Shown here one piece after another: positions 50,349-60,245 of a stretch of 64,000 bases of DNA. The stretch lies in contig NZ_FMZJ01000003.1 in the NCBI RefSeq assembly GCF_900101455.1, positions 186,001 to 250,000 of the forward strand. The letters are read 5' to 3'. A program made the position numbers and the translations under genes. The notes below the pieces were generated by a model. It had not been told where the DNA came from and searched no databases. It saw only the letters and a program-made list of their open reading frames with translations. Origin of the DNA: Sphingomonas sp. YR710 (GTDB lineage: Bacteria > Pseudomonadota > Alphaproteobacteria > Sphingomonadales > Sphingomonadaceae). Each line of letters starts with the position of its first letter. Within the stretch, counting starts at the first letter, position 1.

Positions 50349-50889
50349 TCAAGAACCCCTGCCTGGCTATGCCTCGCTTATTCCTCTTTCTTATTAACAT
50401 GGTGAGAGGAATGGCGCTTAACATGCCGTAACCGATAATTCCGCGTCAAAGCCAAGCGACGCTGCAGCCCCAACCGCTCAGCCTATCGGTTCGGCCGGCC
50501 GAATGCTTACGCGTTCCTCATCCCTTGCGTGCCGCGGGGGAGCACTGCTCGGACGAACCCGACTTGTGCACGCGACCGCGTGAGGACGACATATGAATGG
50601 AGTCCTCGCCGCGACCGGAACCGGATTGATTACCGCCACCGGAGTCGCTGTTAACCGTCGCCCGAACTCGCCGTCCGGCCTCCGCCTTCGGCACGCCGCG
50701 CCCCCATAGCATGCCTCGACATGCTCGGCTTTGCGCTTCTTTTTACCGGTATAAGCATCCTTGTCACCGCGTTGCATATGGTCCTCCAGAAACCTGATGT
50801 CGCGGAAAAACAATCCGGTACTTTTTTTTCTGCCGACACAAGAAGCTGGCCCTCAAGCGCGGCGAGCTGGCCTTCAGAATCTCAGTGTG
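50349..50889. other. Long gap without a convincing gene
   Basis: About 540 bp between the pilin start and the patatin stop. Several 60-110 codon frames exist on both strands, but all have arginine/serine-rich composition typical of non-coding high-GC DNA, and none has a clear ribosome site or family match. The upstream half probably contains the pilin promoter. Confidence 0.4.
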
Positions 50890-53670
50890 TCAACTCACCA
50901 CCGCCCTCAGGCAATCGGTTCCGGCTGCCGTCCCGGTCAGCAGTCGCTCCATCATGCCGTAGCCGAGCATGCGATAGCTTTCCCATTGTGCTTCGTCGAA
51001 AAACTGATCCCCGGTCGTCTGTTGCGGGAAATCGGGATGCGCCTTCGCATAGCCGACGACGTCCTCGGGCATGTCGGGGGTTACGGTTGGCTTCATCCAG
51101 AACATCCATCCCTTATGGTTGCCCTCTTCGTCGAAGACCTCGACCAGCAGCACGAACGCCCGCGTCGGATGTTCGCCATCTGCCGGGCGCCAACTGTCGC
51201 CAGACCGGTTCAGGAACAGTTTCGCGCCAAGATCTCCGAATATCGCCGCAACGCTCTCCCCTGGCGCAACGCGCAGCTCGAGGCCAAGATCGATCCGTGC
51301 CTTCCGCACCAATTGCTCGAAATCCTCGAAGCGATAGGCCGGGTCGGCACCATTGTCGCACACCAGGATCAGCTTCACGCCGCGCCGCAACAGTTCATAG
51401 GCGCCGCTATTTTCGAAATGGCCGCCATCGCTCAAATAGACGCGCTTATAGTCGCGCGAATATCGGCCGAGCATTTCATTGCCGAGATAGAAATAGGTGT
51501 GCAGCAAGGTAGCGCCCCGGGCGAGCCAGCGGCGCATGCGGCGCTGCTGGCATGGAACGCGCAGCAAATTGCCGACATCCCACCAATATCCGAGCCTGAT
51601 ATTCGCGAACGTCAGTGCAAGCGATGTGCCGAGTGAAGTCCGTGCGCCCATGCCGGGCGATGCCGCCGCCCCGGAAATCGCGCAGAGCTGCCCAACGTTC
51701 AGCGACTCCACGCCGGCCTCACGCAGGCATTCCCACGAATGCACCGTCGGCGGCATATGCCTGCGCTCGACGCCCGGCGCATCATCATGTGCGGCATCGA
51801 CGAATATTCCTTCCGGCGCGAAGACCAGCGGCACCCCCTTGCGATCGCGCACCACCAGCGTCGAGCCTCCACGGTGAAGCGTTTCGTTCAGCGTGACGTT
51901 GATCAGGTGGAGCGGCGCGGCCGTCGCATGACGCTGATAGCGGGCGATATCGATATAATCGCCGCTGTCGGTATCAGTGATCGGCTTGCGGCTTTTGAGA
52001 CGCTGGATATTGGTAGCGCCGAGATAGGCACGGGTCAGGCGTGACGCATAGAGGCTATGCATCGACGACAGGTTGATGAAGCCTGTCGAATAGCCCGTAA
52101 TCCCGGCAAGCAATGTCACCGCGCCCGCCATCAGGGAGATGGTTTCGCGATAGGTCGCGCCGCCATGAAACCGATCGATCGGCCAGCTCACATCACCCCG
52201 CCAGATTGCCAGCTGGATGATTACATCGGCCGCCACCGCGAGCGCGCCGAACAGCAACACGCCCGCCACAGCGGACAGCGCCGGAGCATAAACCGACAGC
52301 GCCTTTGTCCACTTGCCTTCGCTGTCCGACATCGCCGCCGAGATCTTGTTGATCAGCCATGCCGCCGCCGGAATCAGCGCGGTCGAAAAGATCGATTTGA
52401 ACTTACGCGGCGCGATCCATTCCTCCCAATGATCGTGGATCGCCAATGCCAGCGTATCGACAACGCCCAGCATCAACAGGATCAACGTGCACATCATCCA
52501 CCATGTGCCGATGCCAGTTAGCGTCGATCTTATGCTGATCGTGAACGCATCTTCCGGTTGCCCACGCCTGTCGCGCGCCTGGCGCCAAGCCTTCCACATC
52601 GTGATGATGACGCCGAGGGTGGCGATCACCGCGGCCCCCAGCGCAAGGGCTTCGCCGAAGCGCAGGAAGGCCTGGGTGAAGAGGTTGGTATCGAAGGGCT
52701 TTGCCGCGATGAACAGATAGAGGCCGATTGCGCCGAGCGCTGCCGTGCCGATCAACCCGAACACCTTCAGTTGCGGAGGCACCCGCGGCGACGAACTCGT
52801 TCCTTTCCGCCAGATCAGCCCAAGCTTGAGATTCTCGGTCAGCCAATAGGCGATGCCACAACACAGGCAGACAAAAGCAGATAAAGGAACCAGCAGCAGC
52901 ACAGGGCTGATCACGTAGATCGCGGCCGCCTTGCCAACGTCCCGTACGCAGGCGCAGTCATCGTCGACGATAACGCCGCCTCCGACATGGATTTTGGCCA
53001 GCCAGTGCAGCGGATCGCCCGCGATATGCGGAAGATGATGCAGCGCCCACCACCCGCCGACCGTCATCGCGAGGAAGAACAACATCAGTGGCAGGGTGAA
53101 GACGTAGAGCATCGCCACCCAGTTGCGCACCATATAGAAAGCCGCCCGCGCGAAATCGGTGGCACCGTTGGGTGCCAGATAGCGGCTATGCTCGCGTAGC
53201 CACCATATCGGCTGGCGATGCCCGCGATCTCCCATTTCGTGAACATCCGGCGCCTCGGTCAACACCTGCTCGGCAAAGGCCCGCTTTTCGGCGAGTTCGG
53301 CAGCGGTTGGCGGTGCGGGATCGTGATTCGCCGCGCCGCGCGCGGAGTCGGGCAGGAACAGGCTGGTCAGGAAGCTCCCGGTATAGCCGCCGCCGGACAC
53401 GGTGGAGAGATAATCGAAATCGAGCAACCGCCGATATCGCGCGAGCGCCTGCGCAACGCCCAGCGAAATCGTGGCGCTACGGATGCCCCCACCCGAAAAG
53501 GCAAGTCCCATCGCGCCCTTTTCGATCGGCTCACCATCGGCAACATAGCCGCTCTTCTCCAGCGCGAGGCGCCGTTCATCGAGCTTTTGGGCAGTCGCCG
53601 CGGCCACTTCGAACGGCCGGACTCTTTCAGCCTTGCGCTTCAACCCGTGGACGATCGCAAGCAGCCTCAT
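50890..53670 (-). CDS. Giant patatin-like phospholipase split by a membrane domain
   Basis: A 926-residue protein. The N-terminal patatin half has the oxyanion loop FSGGGIRSATISLGVAQAL (about 59-77) and nucleophile Ser in YLSTVSGGGYTGSFLTSLF (about 87-105). About 350-400 residues with several membrane helices follow (MLYVFTLPLMLFFLAMTVGG; VISPVLLLVPLSAFVCLCC; VFGLIGTAALGAIGLYLFIA and others to about 540). Patatin sequence then resumes with LHLINVTLNETLH and the catalytic Asp in YLSDGGHFENSGAYELLRRG (near 770). Acyl hydrolysis of membrane lipids is inferred. ATG 53670 with GGGGGAGA is chosen. No partner gene is adjacent. Confidence 0.85.
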   Translation of the reverse strand: MRLLAIVHGLKRKAERVRPFEVAAATAQKLDERRLALEKSGYVADGEPIEKGAMGLAFSGGGIRSATISLGVAQALARYRRLLDFDYLSTVSGGGYTGSFLTSLFLPDSARGAANHDPAPPTAAELAEKRAFAEQVLTEAPDVHEMGDRGHRQPIWWLREHSRYLAPNGATDFARAAFYMVRNWVAMLYVFTLPLMLFFLAMTVGGWWALHHLPHIAGDPLHWLAKIHVGGGVIVDDDCACVRDVGKAAAIYVISPVLLLVPLSAFVCLCCGIAYWLTENLKLGLIWRKGTSSSPRVPPQLKVFGLIGTAALGAIGLYLFIAAKPFDTNLFTQAFLRFGEALALGAAVIATLGVIITMWKAWRQARDRRGQPEDAFTISIRSTLTGIGTWWMMCTLILLMLGVVDTLALAIHDHWEEWIAPRKFKSIFSTALIPAAAWLINKISAAMSDSEGKWTKALSVYAPALSAVAGVLLFGALAVAADVIIQLAIWRGDVSWPIDRFHGGATYRETISLMAGAVTLLAGITGYSTGFINLSSMHSLYASRLTRAYLGATNIQRLKSRKPITDTDSGDYIDIARYQRHATAAPLHLINVTLNETLHRGGSTLVVRDRKGVPLVFAPEGIFVDAAHDDAPGVERRHMPPTVHSWECLREAGVESLNVGQLCAISGAAASPGMGARTSLGTSLALTFANIRLGYWWDVGNLLRVPCQQRRMRRWLARGATLLHTYFYLGNEMLGRYSRDYKRVYLSDGGHFENSGAYELLRRGVKLILVCDNGADPAYRFEDFEQLVRKARIDLGLELRVAPGESVAAIFGDLGAKLFLNRSGDSWRPADGEHPTRAFVLLVEVFDEEGNHKGWMFWMKPTVTPDMPEDVVGYAKAHPDFPQQTTGDQFFDEAQWESYRMLGYGMMERLLTGTAAGTDCLRAVVS

Positions 53671-53942
53671 CACTTATCTCCCCCCGGCGCACCAAGATAT
53701 TGGCGAGAAAAAATGGCCCGCCCCTGATCCGAATTTCGCGCGGCACCATCGCCCGCCGCATGCGGTTCATTCCGTTCTTCATCGGCCACAGCCGGGTATC
53801 TTTTGAGAATAGCATATTTGTCGTTGCGGCACCGACAATTTAGGACCGAATCGGATCTATATAGAAACAGATCGAATACGAACGCTGGCCGCCTTGGCGG
53901 ATTTCCCTTCGCCTGCCGCAATTGTTCGGCGATAAGACGCCG

Positions 53943-54704
53943 ATGTGCATCCTGGTGCTCGCGTGGCGGGCTCATCCTCGCTGGCGCCTCGTCGCCGCCG
54001 GCAATCGTGACGAGCGACATATTCGGCCGGCGGCTCCGCTCGCACGGTGGGTGCAGCCCGATCATGTGATCGCCGGCAGAGATCTGCAATCAGGCGGAAC
54101 CTGGATGGGCGTTTCCGAGCAGGGGCGCTTTGCCGTCGTCACCAATATTCGGGGCTATGGCGATCCCGATCCGCGCCGGGCATCGCGCGGAGCGCTGGTC
54201 GCCGATCTTCTGACCGGCCACGGACTTCATGCCGATCCGGCGCAGGCCGATCTGACCGATTTCAACCCTTTCAATCTGATCGTCGCGGACAACCGCCACG
54301 CTTGCTTCCTATCGAACCGGCCCGAACCAATCTGCAGCCAGCTGGGCCCCGGTGTTTATGGCTTGTCCAACGGTTCGCTCGATGAACCATGGCCCAAGAC
54401 GATACAGCTCAAAGCGCACATGCTCGCATGGATCGTCTCTGGCGCACAACATCCCGAGGACCTGTTCGAGCCGCTCCGCATCGAAACCCTGCCCGATTTC
54501 GGGCTCGATCCGGGTCAGCCTTCCGATGCCGCGCAGGGGCCGCCCATCACGCCGATCTTCATCCGCAATGCCGTCTATGGGACACGTTGCAGCACCGTGA
54601 TCGCAATCGACACAGATGGCAAAGGGATCATGATCGAGCGACGCTTCACGCCCGATGGCAACACCGCTGGCGAAACAGCGATAGCCTTTGCCTGGCCGGC
54701 CTGA
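53943..54704 (+). CDS. NRDE/TANGO2-family protein
   Basis: A 253-residue protein of the NRDE family (TANGO2 homologues). The hallmark start MCILVLAWRAHPRWRLVAAG puts Cys at position 2, an Ntn-hydrolase-like nucleophile once Met is removed, followed by GNRDERHIRPAAP. WMGVSEQGRFAVVTNIRGYG and NPFNLIVADNRHACFLSNRP are further conserved stretches. ATG 53943 is chosen because it places Cys second. Biochemical role unsettled; links to haem or lipid handling have been proposed for the family. Confidence 0.9.
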   Translation: MCILVLAWRAHPRWRLVAAGNRDERHIRPAAPLARWVQPDHVIAGRDLQSGGTWMGVSEQGRFAVVTNIRGYGDPDPRRASRGALVADLLTGHGLHADPAQADLTDFNPFNLIVADNRHACFLSNRPEPICSQLGPGVYGLSNGSLDEPWPKTIQLKAHMLAWIVSGAQHPEDLFEPLRIETLPDFGLDPGQPSDAAQGPPITPIFIRNAVYGTRCSTVIAIDTDGKGIMIERRFTPDGNTAGETAIAFAWPA

Positions 54705-54786
54705 CCGCGAATGTCGTCACCGGTCGATACGGCGACGTGCCGAACGCCGTTGTTAGCGGTCGGCCCTGCGTGCTAGCTTTCAGACC

Positions 54787-56853
54787 ATGCAGGTGATCGA
54801 CACCAGTCAACGGTTTGGCCTCGGCTGGCGGATGCTGTTCGCGTTGATCGCGGCAACGATGCTGCCCCTGGCAATCTACGCGTTCATCACGATCAGCCTG
54901 GACTATCGCGACGATCGTGTAACGACCGAGACGGCCACACTCGCCCGTGCCCGGCAAATCGGCGATCGGGTGGACACCCGGCTGGAAGCCACAGCCGCAA
55001 CGATGCGTGCCCTGAGCACGATCAGGTCGATCAAGGCCCGGAACTGGAGCGAGGCCTATGATCGCTCGGCTGAAATCGCGGCGCTTGATCCCGACTGGAA
55101 GAGCGTTGCGCTGATCGACCTCAAAGAGGACACCGAGCTGTTTGATCTGCGACGCCCCAAAGGCCAGAGCCGGCACATCGATGGAACGACCGCGCGCGCA
55201 CTCGCCGTCCGCAGCCGCACGGTGCCGACCTTCAGCGGCGTTGTTGCCGGCCCCGATCGCCAATTTGAAATCCAGGCCTTTCTGGCGATCGGCGCGGCTC
55301 CTGGGTCCACCTATCTCTTGAAGGTCAGCCTCAATCCGCAACTTGTTCAGCGGATATTGCTCGCGTCAGCTCCGCATGAAGGTGTCAGCGCCGTGGTCGA
55401 TCGGAATGGCCTGTTCATAGCGCGCAGCAAGGGATGGCCCGAACGGCTGGGCACACCCGGCACCATCTATGTGCAAAATGCCATCGCCCACGGCCGGAGC
55501 GGACTTTACAAGGGCGTTACTTGGGAGGGGTTTCCCAATTATACGGCCTTCACGACCTCACCTCTGACGGGCTGGAGCTCGCACGTCGCGGTATCGTCCG
55601 CGCTGATCGATACGCCCCAAACCAGCGGGCGGCTTGCATCAATACTCGCGGCACTCGCCAGCCTTGCTCTTGCCGTTCTGCTGACCTTCGTCATCCTGAA
55701 CCTCGTCGCACAGCGGCGGGCGGCTGACCAGCGCGCGCAGCAGATGGGCCGCCTCGAAGCCGTCGGCCAGCTTACCGGCGGGATCGCTCATGATTTCAAC
55801 AATATGCTGGCCATCATCATCGGCAGTCTCGATCTGGCTCAGCGCCGGTTTACCAAAGGCGATACCGACATTGGACGCTATCTGGACAATGCAATGGGCG
55901 GCGCCCACCGCGCCGCCGATCTCACCCGCCGGCTGCTGGCATTTTCGCGCCGCCAATCGCTGACTCCGGCCCCCGTCGATACCAACCAACTCATTTCGAC
56001 AATGGGCGAACTGCTGCATCGTACGCTCGCCGCCGATATCACGATCGCGACCCGGCTGGCCGCCGATCTGTGGCCAACCTTCGTCGACGCTGCCGAGCTT
56101 GAAAATGCCATTCTCAATCTCGCTATCAATGCACGCGATGCCATGCCCGACGGCGGCACGCTGACGATCACAACCGCGAATGTCGACCGGCGACCGGGGG
56201 AGAAGGCCGATCATGTCGCGATCACCGTGACCGACACCGGAACCGGCATGACGCCGGACGTTGTCTCCCGGGCATTCGAACCCTTTTTCACCACGAAGGA
56301 TGTCGGCCGCGGAACCGGGCTCGGCCTGTCGCAGATTCACGGCTTTGCGGTTCAGTCGGGCGGCGAAGCCCTAATATCGAGCCAACCGGGCAAGGGAACC
56401 GCCGTCACCATTCTCCTGCCTCGCCATCGCCTCCGCACAGGCGAGCTGATCCAGACCCAGACTTCCCTGAAGGATGGTCAAACGCCCGAAGGAAAGCCCG
56501 AAGAGATCATATTGGTCGTCGAGGACGAGGATCAGGTACGCACCACCACGGTCGAAGCATTGCGCAGCATCGGCTTCACGGTGCTCCATGCGGCGGACGG
56601 CGAAGACGCGCTCATCATCGTCCAACGATGGCCCGGCATCAGGATCGTGCTGACCGACATCGTCATGCCCGGTATGAGCGGGCGCGAACTGGCGAAACGG
56701 ATTGCCCGGCTTCAACCCGCCATTCGCACGTTTTTCGTTTCCGGGTTCGAGCGCGATGAGAATGAACAGGATGATCGGCCAATCCTGCGCAAGCCGTTCA
56801 GCGTTGCCGAACTTGCCCGGTTCGTTCGCTCGGCGTTGGATGAGTCGCGTTAA
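54787..56853 (+). CDS. Hybrid sensor histidine kinase with periplasmic sensor and receiver
   Basis: A 688-residue hybrid kinase. Helix 1 (MLFALIAATMLPLAIYAFIT) and helix 2 (LASILAALASLALAVLLTFV) frame a periplasmic dCache-like sensor (about 40-280; VALIDLKEDTELFDLR, VVDRNGLFIARSKGWPE). After a coiled coil comes the H-box GQLTGGIAHDFNNMLAIIIG, then NLAINARDAM, DTGTGMTPDVVSRAFEPFFT and GTGLGLSQIHGF. The C-terminal receiver has LVVEDEDQVR and phospho-Asp in VLTDIVMPGMSGRE. It is a close relative of the kinase at 35414-37867 in the catalytic part. Confidence 0.9.
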   Translation: MQVIDTSQRFGLGWRMLFALIAATMLPLAIYAFITISLDYRDDRVTTETATLARARQIGDRVDTRLEATAATMRALSTIRSIKARNWSEAYDRSAEIAALDPDWKSVALIDLKEDTELFDLRRPKGQSRHIDGTTARALAVRSRTVPTFSGVVAGPDRQFEIQAFLAIGAAPGSTYLLKVSLNPQLVQRILLASAPHEGVSAVVDRNGLFIARSKGWPERLGTPGTIYVQNAIAHGRSGLYKGVTWEGFPNYTAFTTSPLTGWSSHVAVSSALIDTPQTSGRLASILAALASLALAVLLTFVILNLVAQRRAADQRAQQMGRLEAVGQLTGGIAHDFNNMLAIIIGSLDLAQRRFTKGDTDIGRYLDNAMGGAHRAADLTRRLLAFSRRQSLTPAPVDTNQLISTMGELLHRTLAADITIATRLAADLWPTFVDAAELENAILNLAINARDAMPDGGTLTITTANVDRRPGEKADHVAITVTDTGTGMTPDVVSRAFEPFFTTKDVGRGTGLGLSQIHGFAVQSGGEALISSQPGKGTAVTILLPRHRLRTGELIQTQTSLKDGQTPEGKPEEIILVVEDEDQVRTTTVEALRSIGFTVLHAADGEDALIIVQRWPGIRIVLTDIVMPGMSGRELAKRIARLQPAIRTFFVSGFERDENEQDDRPILRKPFSVAELARFVRSALDESR

Positions 56854-56879
56854 ACTGTGCCTGCAGAAAAGCGAATGAC

Positions 56880-58622
56880 TCAAAGCGTTCTGATGTAGGC
56901 CAGCAGATCCCGTTTTTCGGCATCGCCAAGCTGCGTCCCGTAATCATGCCCGCAATGGCTGTTGCCCGAATGCCGATCCTCACAACCGGTAGTTGTCCGG
57001 ATTTCGCGCCACCCCGACTGGCGCTCGGCGAGGCCGATCTTGTCCATGTCATAATCCGCACCCACCTCGAACACCCGCACCCGCTGGTCGGACGGAGTCA
57101 GCAGCTGCGCCAAAGTGGGCACCGATCCGTTATGCAGATAGGGCGCCGTCGCCCATATCCCACGCAGCACGCGCGCTTCATAAGGATGTGCGGCCTCGCG
57201 CGGCGATCGGTTGGCAGCATCGCTGTCATATGTCGTCAGCAGTTCCCGCTTCGCCGAACCGATCGGCGCCGTGCCCGAGACCGGCCATGCGGGCAGCCGG
57301 CCGAATATGCTGCCCTTGGGCAAGCCATCATGCAGAAAGCGCTCGGCGAGCGATCCGATCACCGATGCCGCAAGGATATTGAACTGCTTGTCCGTCGGCT
57401 GCAGATTTTTGCCCAGTCCATATGGCGCGCCCGCCAATACGCCGCTGCTGGCAATGCGGCCCAGGACATCATATTGCCGTGTATCGGTACCGACATCGAC
57501 CAGCGGCGTATGCCAGGTCGTCGAAATCGGGAAGAAACGCGGTTTGCCCGGTGTAATGCCATGGCAGCTCGCGCAGTTCTGCTGAAACAACACCGCCCCG
57601 CGCGCCGTTTCCGCGGCGTCGCCCTGTTCGGGCCAGCGCGGCGGCCCCATCAGCCGGACCAGCGCCTCGAGCCGATTGAGCCCCTTGAAGTTCGCCGAAT
57701 TGACGCTGCGGAAATCATAAGGGATCAACCCGCCGCGATGGGCCGGTCGGAACTCGGCGAACACGCCGTAAACCTCGCCCAGATTACGCGCCATTCCCAG
57801 GATCACGTCGCCATTCTCGGCAAAGCCCGGCCACTGGGTCTTGTCCTGCTTCGGCGCGTCCCAGATGAACGGATAGCGCACCGGCGCATCGGCCGGCTGG
57901 ATGTTCCCGGCGATGATGCCATCGGCCGCCGGCCCGATATCGAGTCCGGACACCCGATTGAAGATCATGCTGACCGCATCCAGCCGGCCGACGCCCCAGC
58001 TTTGCGCTGGCAGCGCACGCGAAAACAACGTGTGCTGGCGATCATGCCAGAGCGATACTTCGCCCTTCAGCGTGGCGACCCTGCCCGGCGTCGCACCCGA
58101 ACCGAGCACCGCACGGGCGAAAGCGTCGAACGCAATATCGCTGGCAATCACACGGCTGACCGCGCGATCGAGATCGGTCAGGAAGGCCTGGAAGTCGCTG
58201 ATCGCCGGGCCGCCATCGACCCGGTAGGCAGCACCGCCGATATTGATCTGCCGTGTGTGGCAAGCGGCACAGGTCATGCCGACGATTTTGTCCGACGCCG
58301 TATCCGCCACCGTGAAGCCGACCGGCAAGTTGAACGACGCGTCAGGGTTATGGAGATAACCATAACGCGCCAACCCGTCGGCAAGAAAGGGCTGGCCGTC
58401 CTCTTGCCTGAGTGCCTGCAGCCAGGCCAGCTTGATGATCTGCGATCCCTGATCCTTGGAATAGAACTCCGTCCGGGCCGCCTCGGTCCAGTCGTTCCCC
58501 TGGTCCAGATAATGCAGGCCCGCCTGCGCTGTTCCGCGAGACGCGATGCCGCCGATCGCGATCAACGCCGCGACCCCGCCAGCCAGCGCCGCAATGCCAC
58601 GCAGCCCGCCCCGGTTCATCAT
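56880..58622 (-). CDS. Exported di-haem cytochrome c (peroxidase/RoxA-like superfamily)
   Basis: A 580-residue protein with an N-terminal signal or anchor (GIAALAGGVAALIAIGGIAS). Two haem c sites are seen: CAACH at residues 118-122 and CASCH at 350-354. The C-terminal part has the family signature YEARVLRGIWATAPYLHNGS with VPTLAQLLTPSDQRV. WGVGRLDAVSMIFNRV lies between. A Cys-rich tail (GCEDRHSGNSHCGHDYG) may add a disulphide. Families with this layout include di-haem cytochrome peroxidases and rubber oxygenases; which activity applies is unknown. It lies convergent to the preceding kinase gene. Confidence 0.85.
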   Translation of the reverse strand: MMNRGGLRGIAALAGGVAALIAIGGIASRGTAQAGLHYLDQGNDWTEAARTEFYSKDQGSQIIKLAWLQALRQEDGQPFLADGLARYGYLHNPDASFNLPVGFTVADTASDKIVGMTCAACHTRQINIGGAAYRVDGGPAISDFQAFLTDLDRAVSRVIASDIAFDAFARAVLGSGATPGRVATLKGEVSLWHDRQHTLFSRALPAQSWGVGRLDAVSMIFNRVSGLDIGPAADGIIAGNIQPADAPVRYPFIWDAPKQDKTQWPGFAENGDVILGMARNLGEVYGVFAEFRPAHRGGLIPYDFRSVNSANFKGLNRLEALVRLMGPPRWPEQGDAAETARGAVLFQQNCASCHGITPGKPRFFPISTTWHTPLVDVGTDTRQYDVLGRIASSGVLAGAPYGLGKNLQPTDKQFNILAASVIGSLAERFLHDGLPKGSIFGRLPAWPVSGTAPIGSAKRELLTTYDSDAANRSPREAAHPYEARVLRGIWATAPYLHNGSVPTLAQLLTPSDQRVRVFEVGADYDMDKIGLAERQSGWREIRTTTGCEDRHSGNSHCGHDYGTQLGDAEKRDLLAYIRTL

Positions 58623-58771
58623 CGCCGATCTCCCCTGCCCCGATCACGTACCGATCGATGGATCTTGCCCGACATGATCGGCAAATCGCACGAAGCCGTC
58701 CGTGATTGCCATCACGCGAGCTTCAAATATCGGAAGATCGAAACCTCAGATTTCGCCGTCCGGCACGCCGC

Positions 58772-59200
58772 TCATTCGCCCGCCACCTGCGGATCGGCGA
58801 GCGCCGCTTCAACCTCTTCAGCTGTTATGCCGAACACAGTGGCCAGGCCAGAGACGCTCGCCCCGCGGCGGGATAGTTCACGGATACGGCGAATATCGAC
58901 GCGCGTCGCATAATGGCGGGTGTCGCGCTCGATCCGCACATCGCCGGTACGCCGTATCGCGCCCGACGCGCGACGCCTCGGTGCGGATTCGGCGCCGTCG
59001 TCGGTGCCGGCCGGAGTGGGCCGCAGCGCCGCCATCCGCTCGTCCACCTCGCGCTGCCGGGCTTCGCGCGACTGCTGGCGCACCTGCGAAGCCTGATCGC
59101 GTTCGGCCGCACGGCGATCGACGCGCGCTTGCGCCATTGCGCTGCGCTCCTGCGCGCGCGCTTCGCGCGCCTCCGCGCGCTGGCGTTCCCGGTCGGTCAC
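58772..59200 (-). CDS. Charged coiled-coil protein with HTH-like C-terminus
   Basis: A 142-residue protein. Residues 1-60 are an uninterrupted Arg/Glu/Ala/Gln helix (REARAQERSAMAQARVDRRA). A short Arg-rich linker follows. The last 40 residues (IRRIRELSRRGASVSGLATV, FGITAEEVEAAL) look like a helix-turn-helix. No signal peptide. It could be a DNA- or ribosome-associated small protein; no family recognised. An overlapping frame on the other strand is a high-GC shadow. Confidence 0.55.
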   Translation of the reverse strand: MTDRERQRAEAREARAQERSAMAQARVDRRAAERDQASQVRQQSREARQREVDERMAALRPTPAGTDDGAESAPRRRASGAIRRTGDVRIERDTRHYATRVDIRRIRELSRRGASVSGLATVFGITAEEVEAALADPQVAGE

Positions 59201-59282
59201 TCAACCACTCCTGCTTGAAGGACGCAGATGCGCCGCGGCGGGTTTCATAGCGGACCTGACGCGCGACGCCAGCGCCGCCGCT

Positions 59283-59700
59283 TCACGGCACGGGTGCGGC
59301 TTCGGGAATATGCGGCAGCCACGTGCCGCGCCGCCGCAGCACCAGCCCGTAATAGAGCGCCGACAGCAGGATCTGCCCGGCCGTAACGATCAGCCCCGGC
59401 CGCCCCTCCGCCACGTCCTCCCAACTTGTCCAGATCACATAACCGAGAGCGACGAAGGTGGTGAGCGGGGCCAGCGGATTGAGCGGCATACGATAACAAG
59501 CATGGGCCGAGCTTCCCTTGTGCCGGCCCACCACCACCGCCAGGCTGATCCCCGCATAGATGGCGATCAGCCCCGCCCCGCTGAGCACCAGCAGGAACCG
59601 CAGCGGCAGGAAGCAGCAGGCGATCCCCACGCCGCCGATCAGCAGCGTGCCGATCGCCGGGGAATGACGGAACCGGCGATTATGCGCCCGCGATTGCCAG
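59283..59700 (-). pseudogene. 3' fragment of an APC-type amino acid permease
   Basis: About 139 codons corresponding to the last part of an APC-superfamily permease: RRFRHSPAIGTLLIGGVGIA, LPLRFLLVLSGAGLIAIYAG, ISLAVVVGRHKG and two final helices (LAPLTTFVALGYVIWTSWED, GQILLSALYYGLVL). Full-length members have about 400-450 residues and twelve helices; here only the last three or four remain. Upstream of 59700 the frame loses similarity and meets a stop. The 5' part has been deleted and replaced by a TPR-gene fragment on the other strand. Confidence 0.7.
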
Positions 59701-60091
59701 CTTAGACCAATGGCTCAAAAGCCACCCCGAGGACAATGGCCGCGCGACCGCGTATAACGGCCGCTGCTGGGCGCGGGCGCTGCTAAACGGCGATCTCCAC
59801 AAGGCGCTCGACGATTGCAACGCGGCGCTCCGGCTGCGGCCCGGCGAGGCCGCTTTTTTTTTGGACAGCCGCGGACTGGTGTGGTTCCGGCGCGGCGATC
59901 TTGGCAAGGCACTTGCCGATTATGATGCCGCCGTGGCAGCACAGCCGCGCAACGCCTGGTCGCTCTACGTCCGCAGCATCATCGAACGCCGCACCGGCAA
60001 AACCGCTCAGGCCGACGCCGACCGCGCCGCGGCGCTGGCAATCAATCCTCAAGTGGAAGAAAGAGTGAAGCGGTTTCGGATCGGGGAATAG
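59696..60091 (+). pseudogene. 3' fragment of a TPR protein
   Basis: About 130 codons encoding three tetratricopeptide-like units: ASLDQWLKSHPEDNGRATAY, NGDLHKALDDCNAALRLRPG and RRGDLGKALADYDAAVAAQP, ending ALAINPQVEERVKRFRIGE. This is the C-terminus of a TPR family common in sphingomonads, whose members normally have a signal peptide and further repeats upstream. Nothing of that, and no start codon with ribosome site, is present upstream of 59696, where the sequence switches to a permease fragment on the opposite strand. Likely not expressed as a proper protein. Confidence 0.7.
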
Positions 60092-60245
60092 CCGGCACGA
60101 CTGGCAAGTGCGACAATGGCACTCGACATCGCGCATACGGTCGCCAAGGCTATTGACGAAACTGAGAAATCACCCGCCGCATCGGCATCAAATTGGCGCG
60201 ACGCGGAAAAAATGGCTGGCGCTTACTGCATTACCGAGATGATCT

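Noticed and set aside
50890-53670. Patatin as a CBASS-type defence effector
   Set aside because: No CD-NTase, HORMA or ubiquitin-like partner gene is nearby, and the architecture with an internal membrane domain differs from CapV-like effectors.
56946-58913. A 655-codon plus-strand open frame
   Set aside because: It lies antisense to the di-haem cytochrome gene with its two CxxCH motifs, and is Arg-rich without domains.
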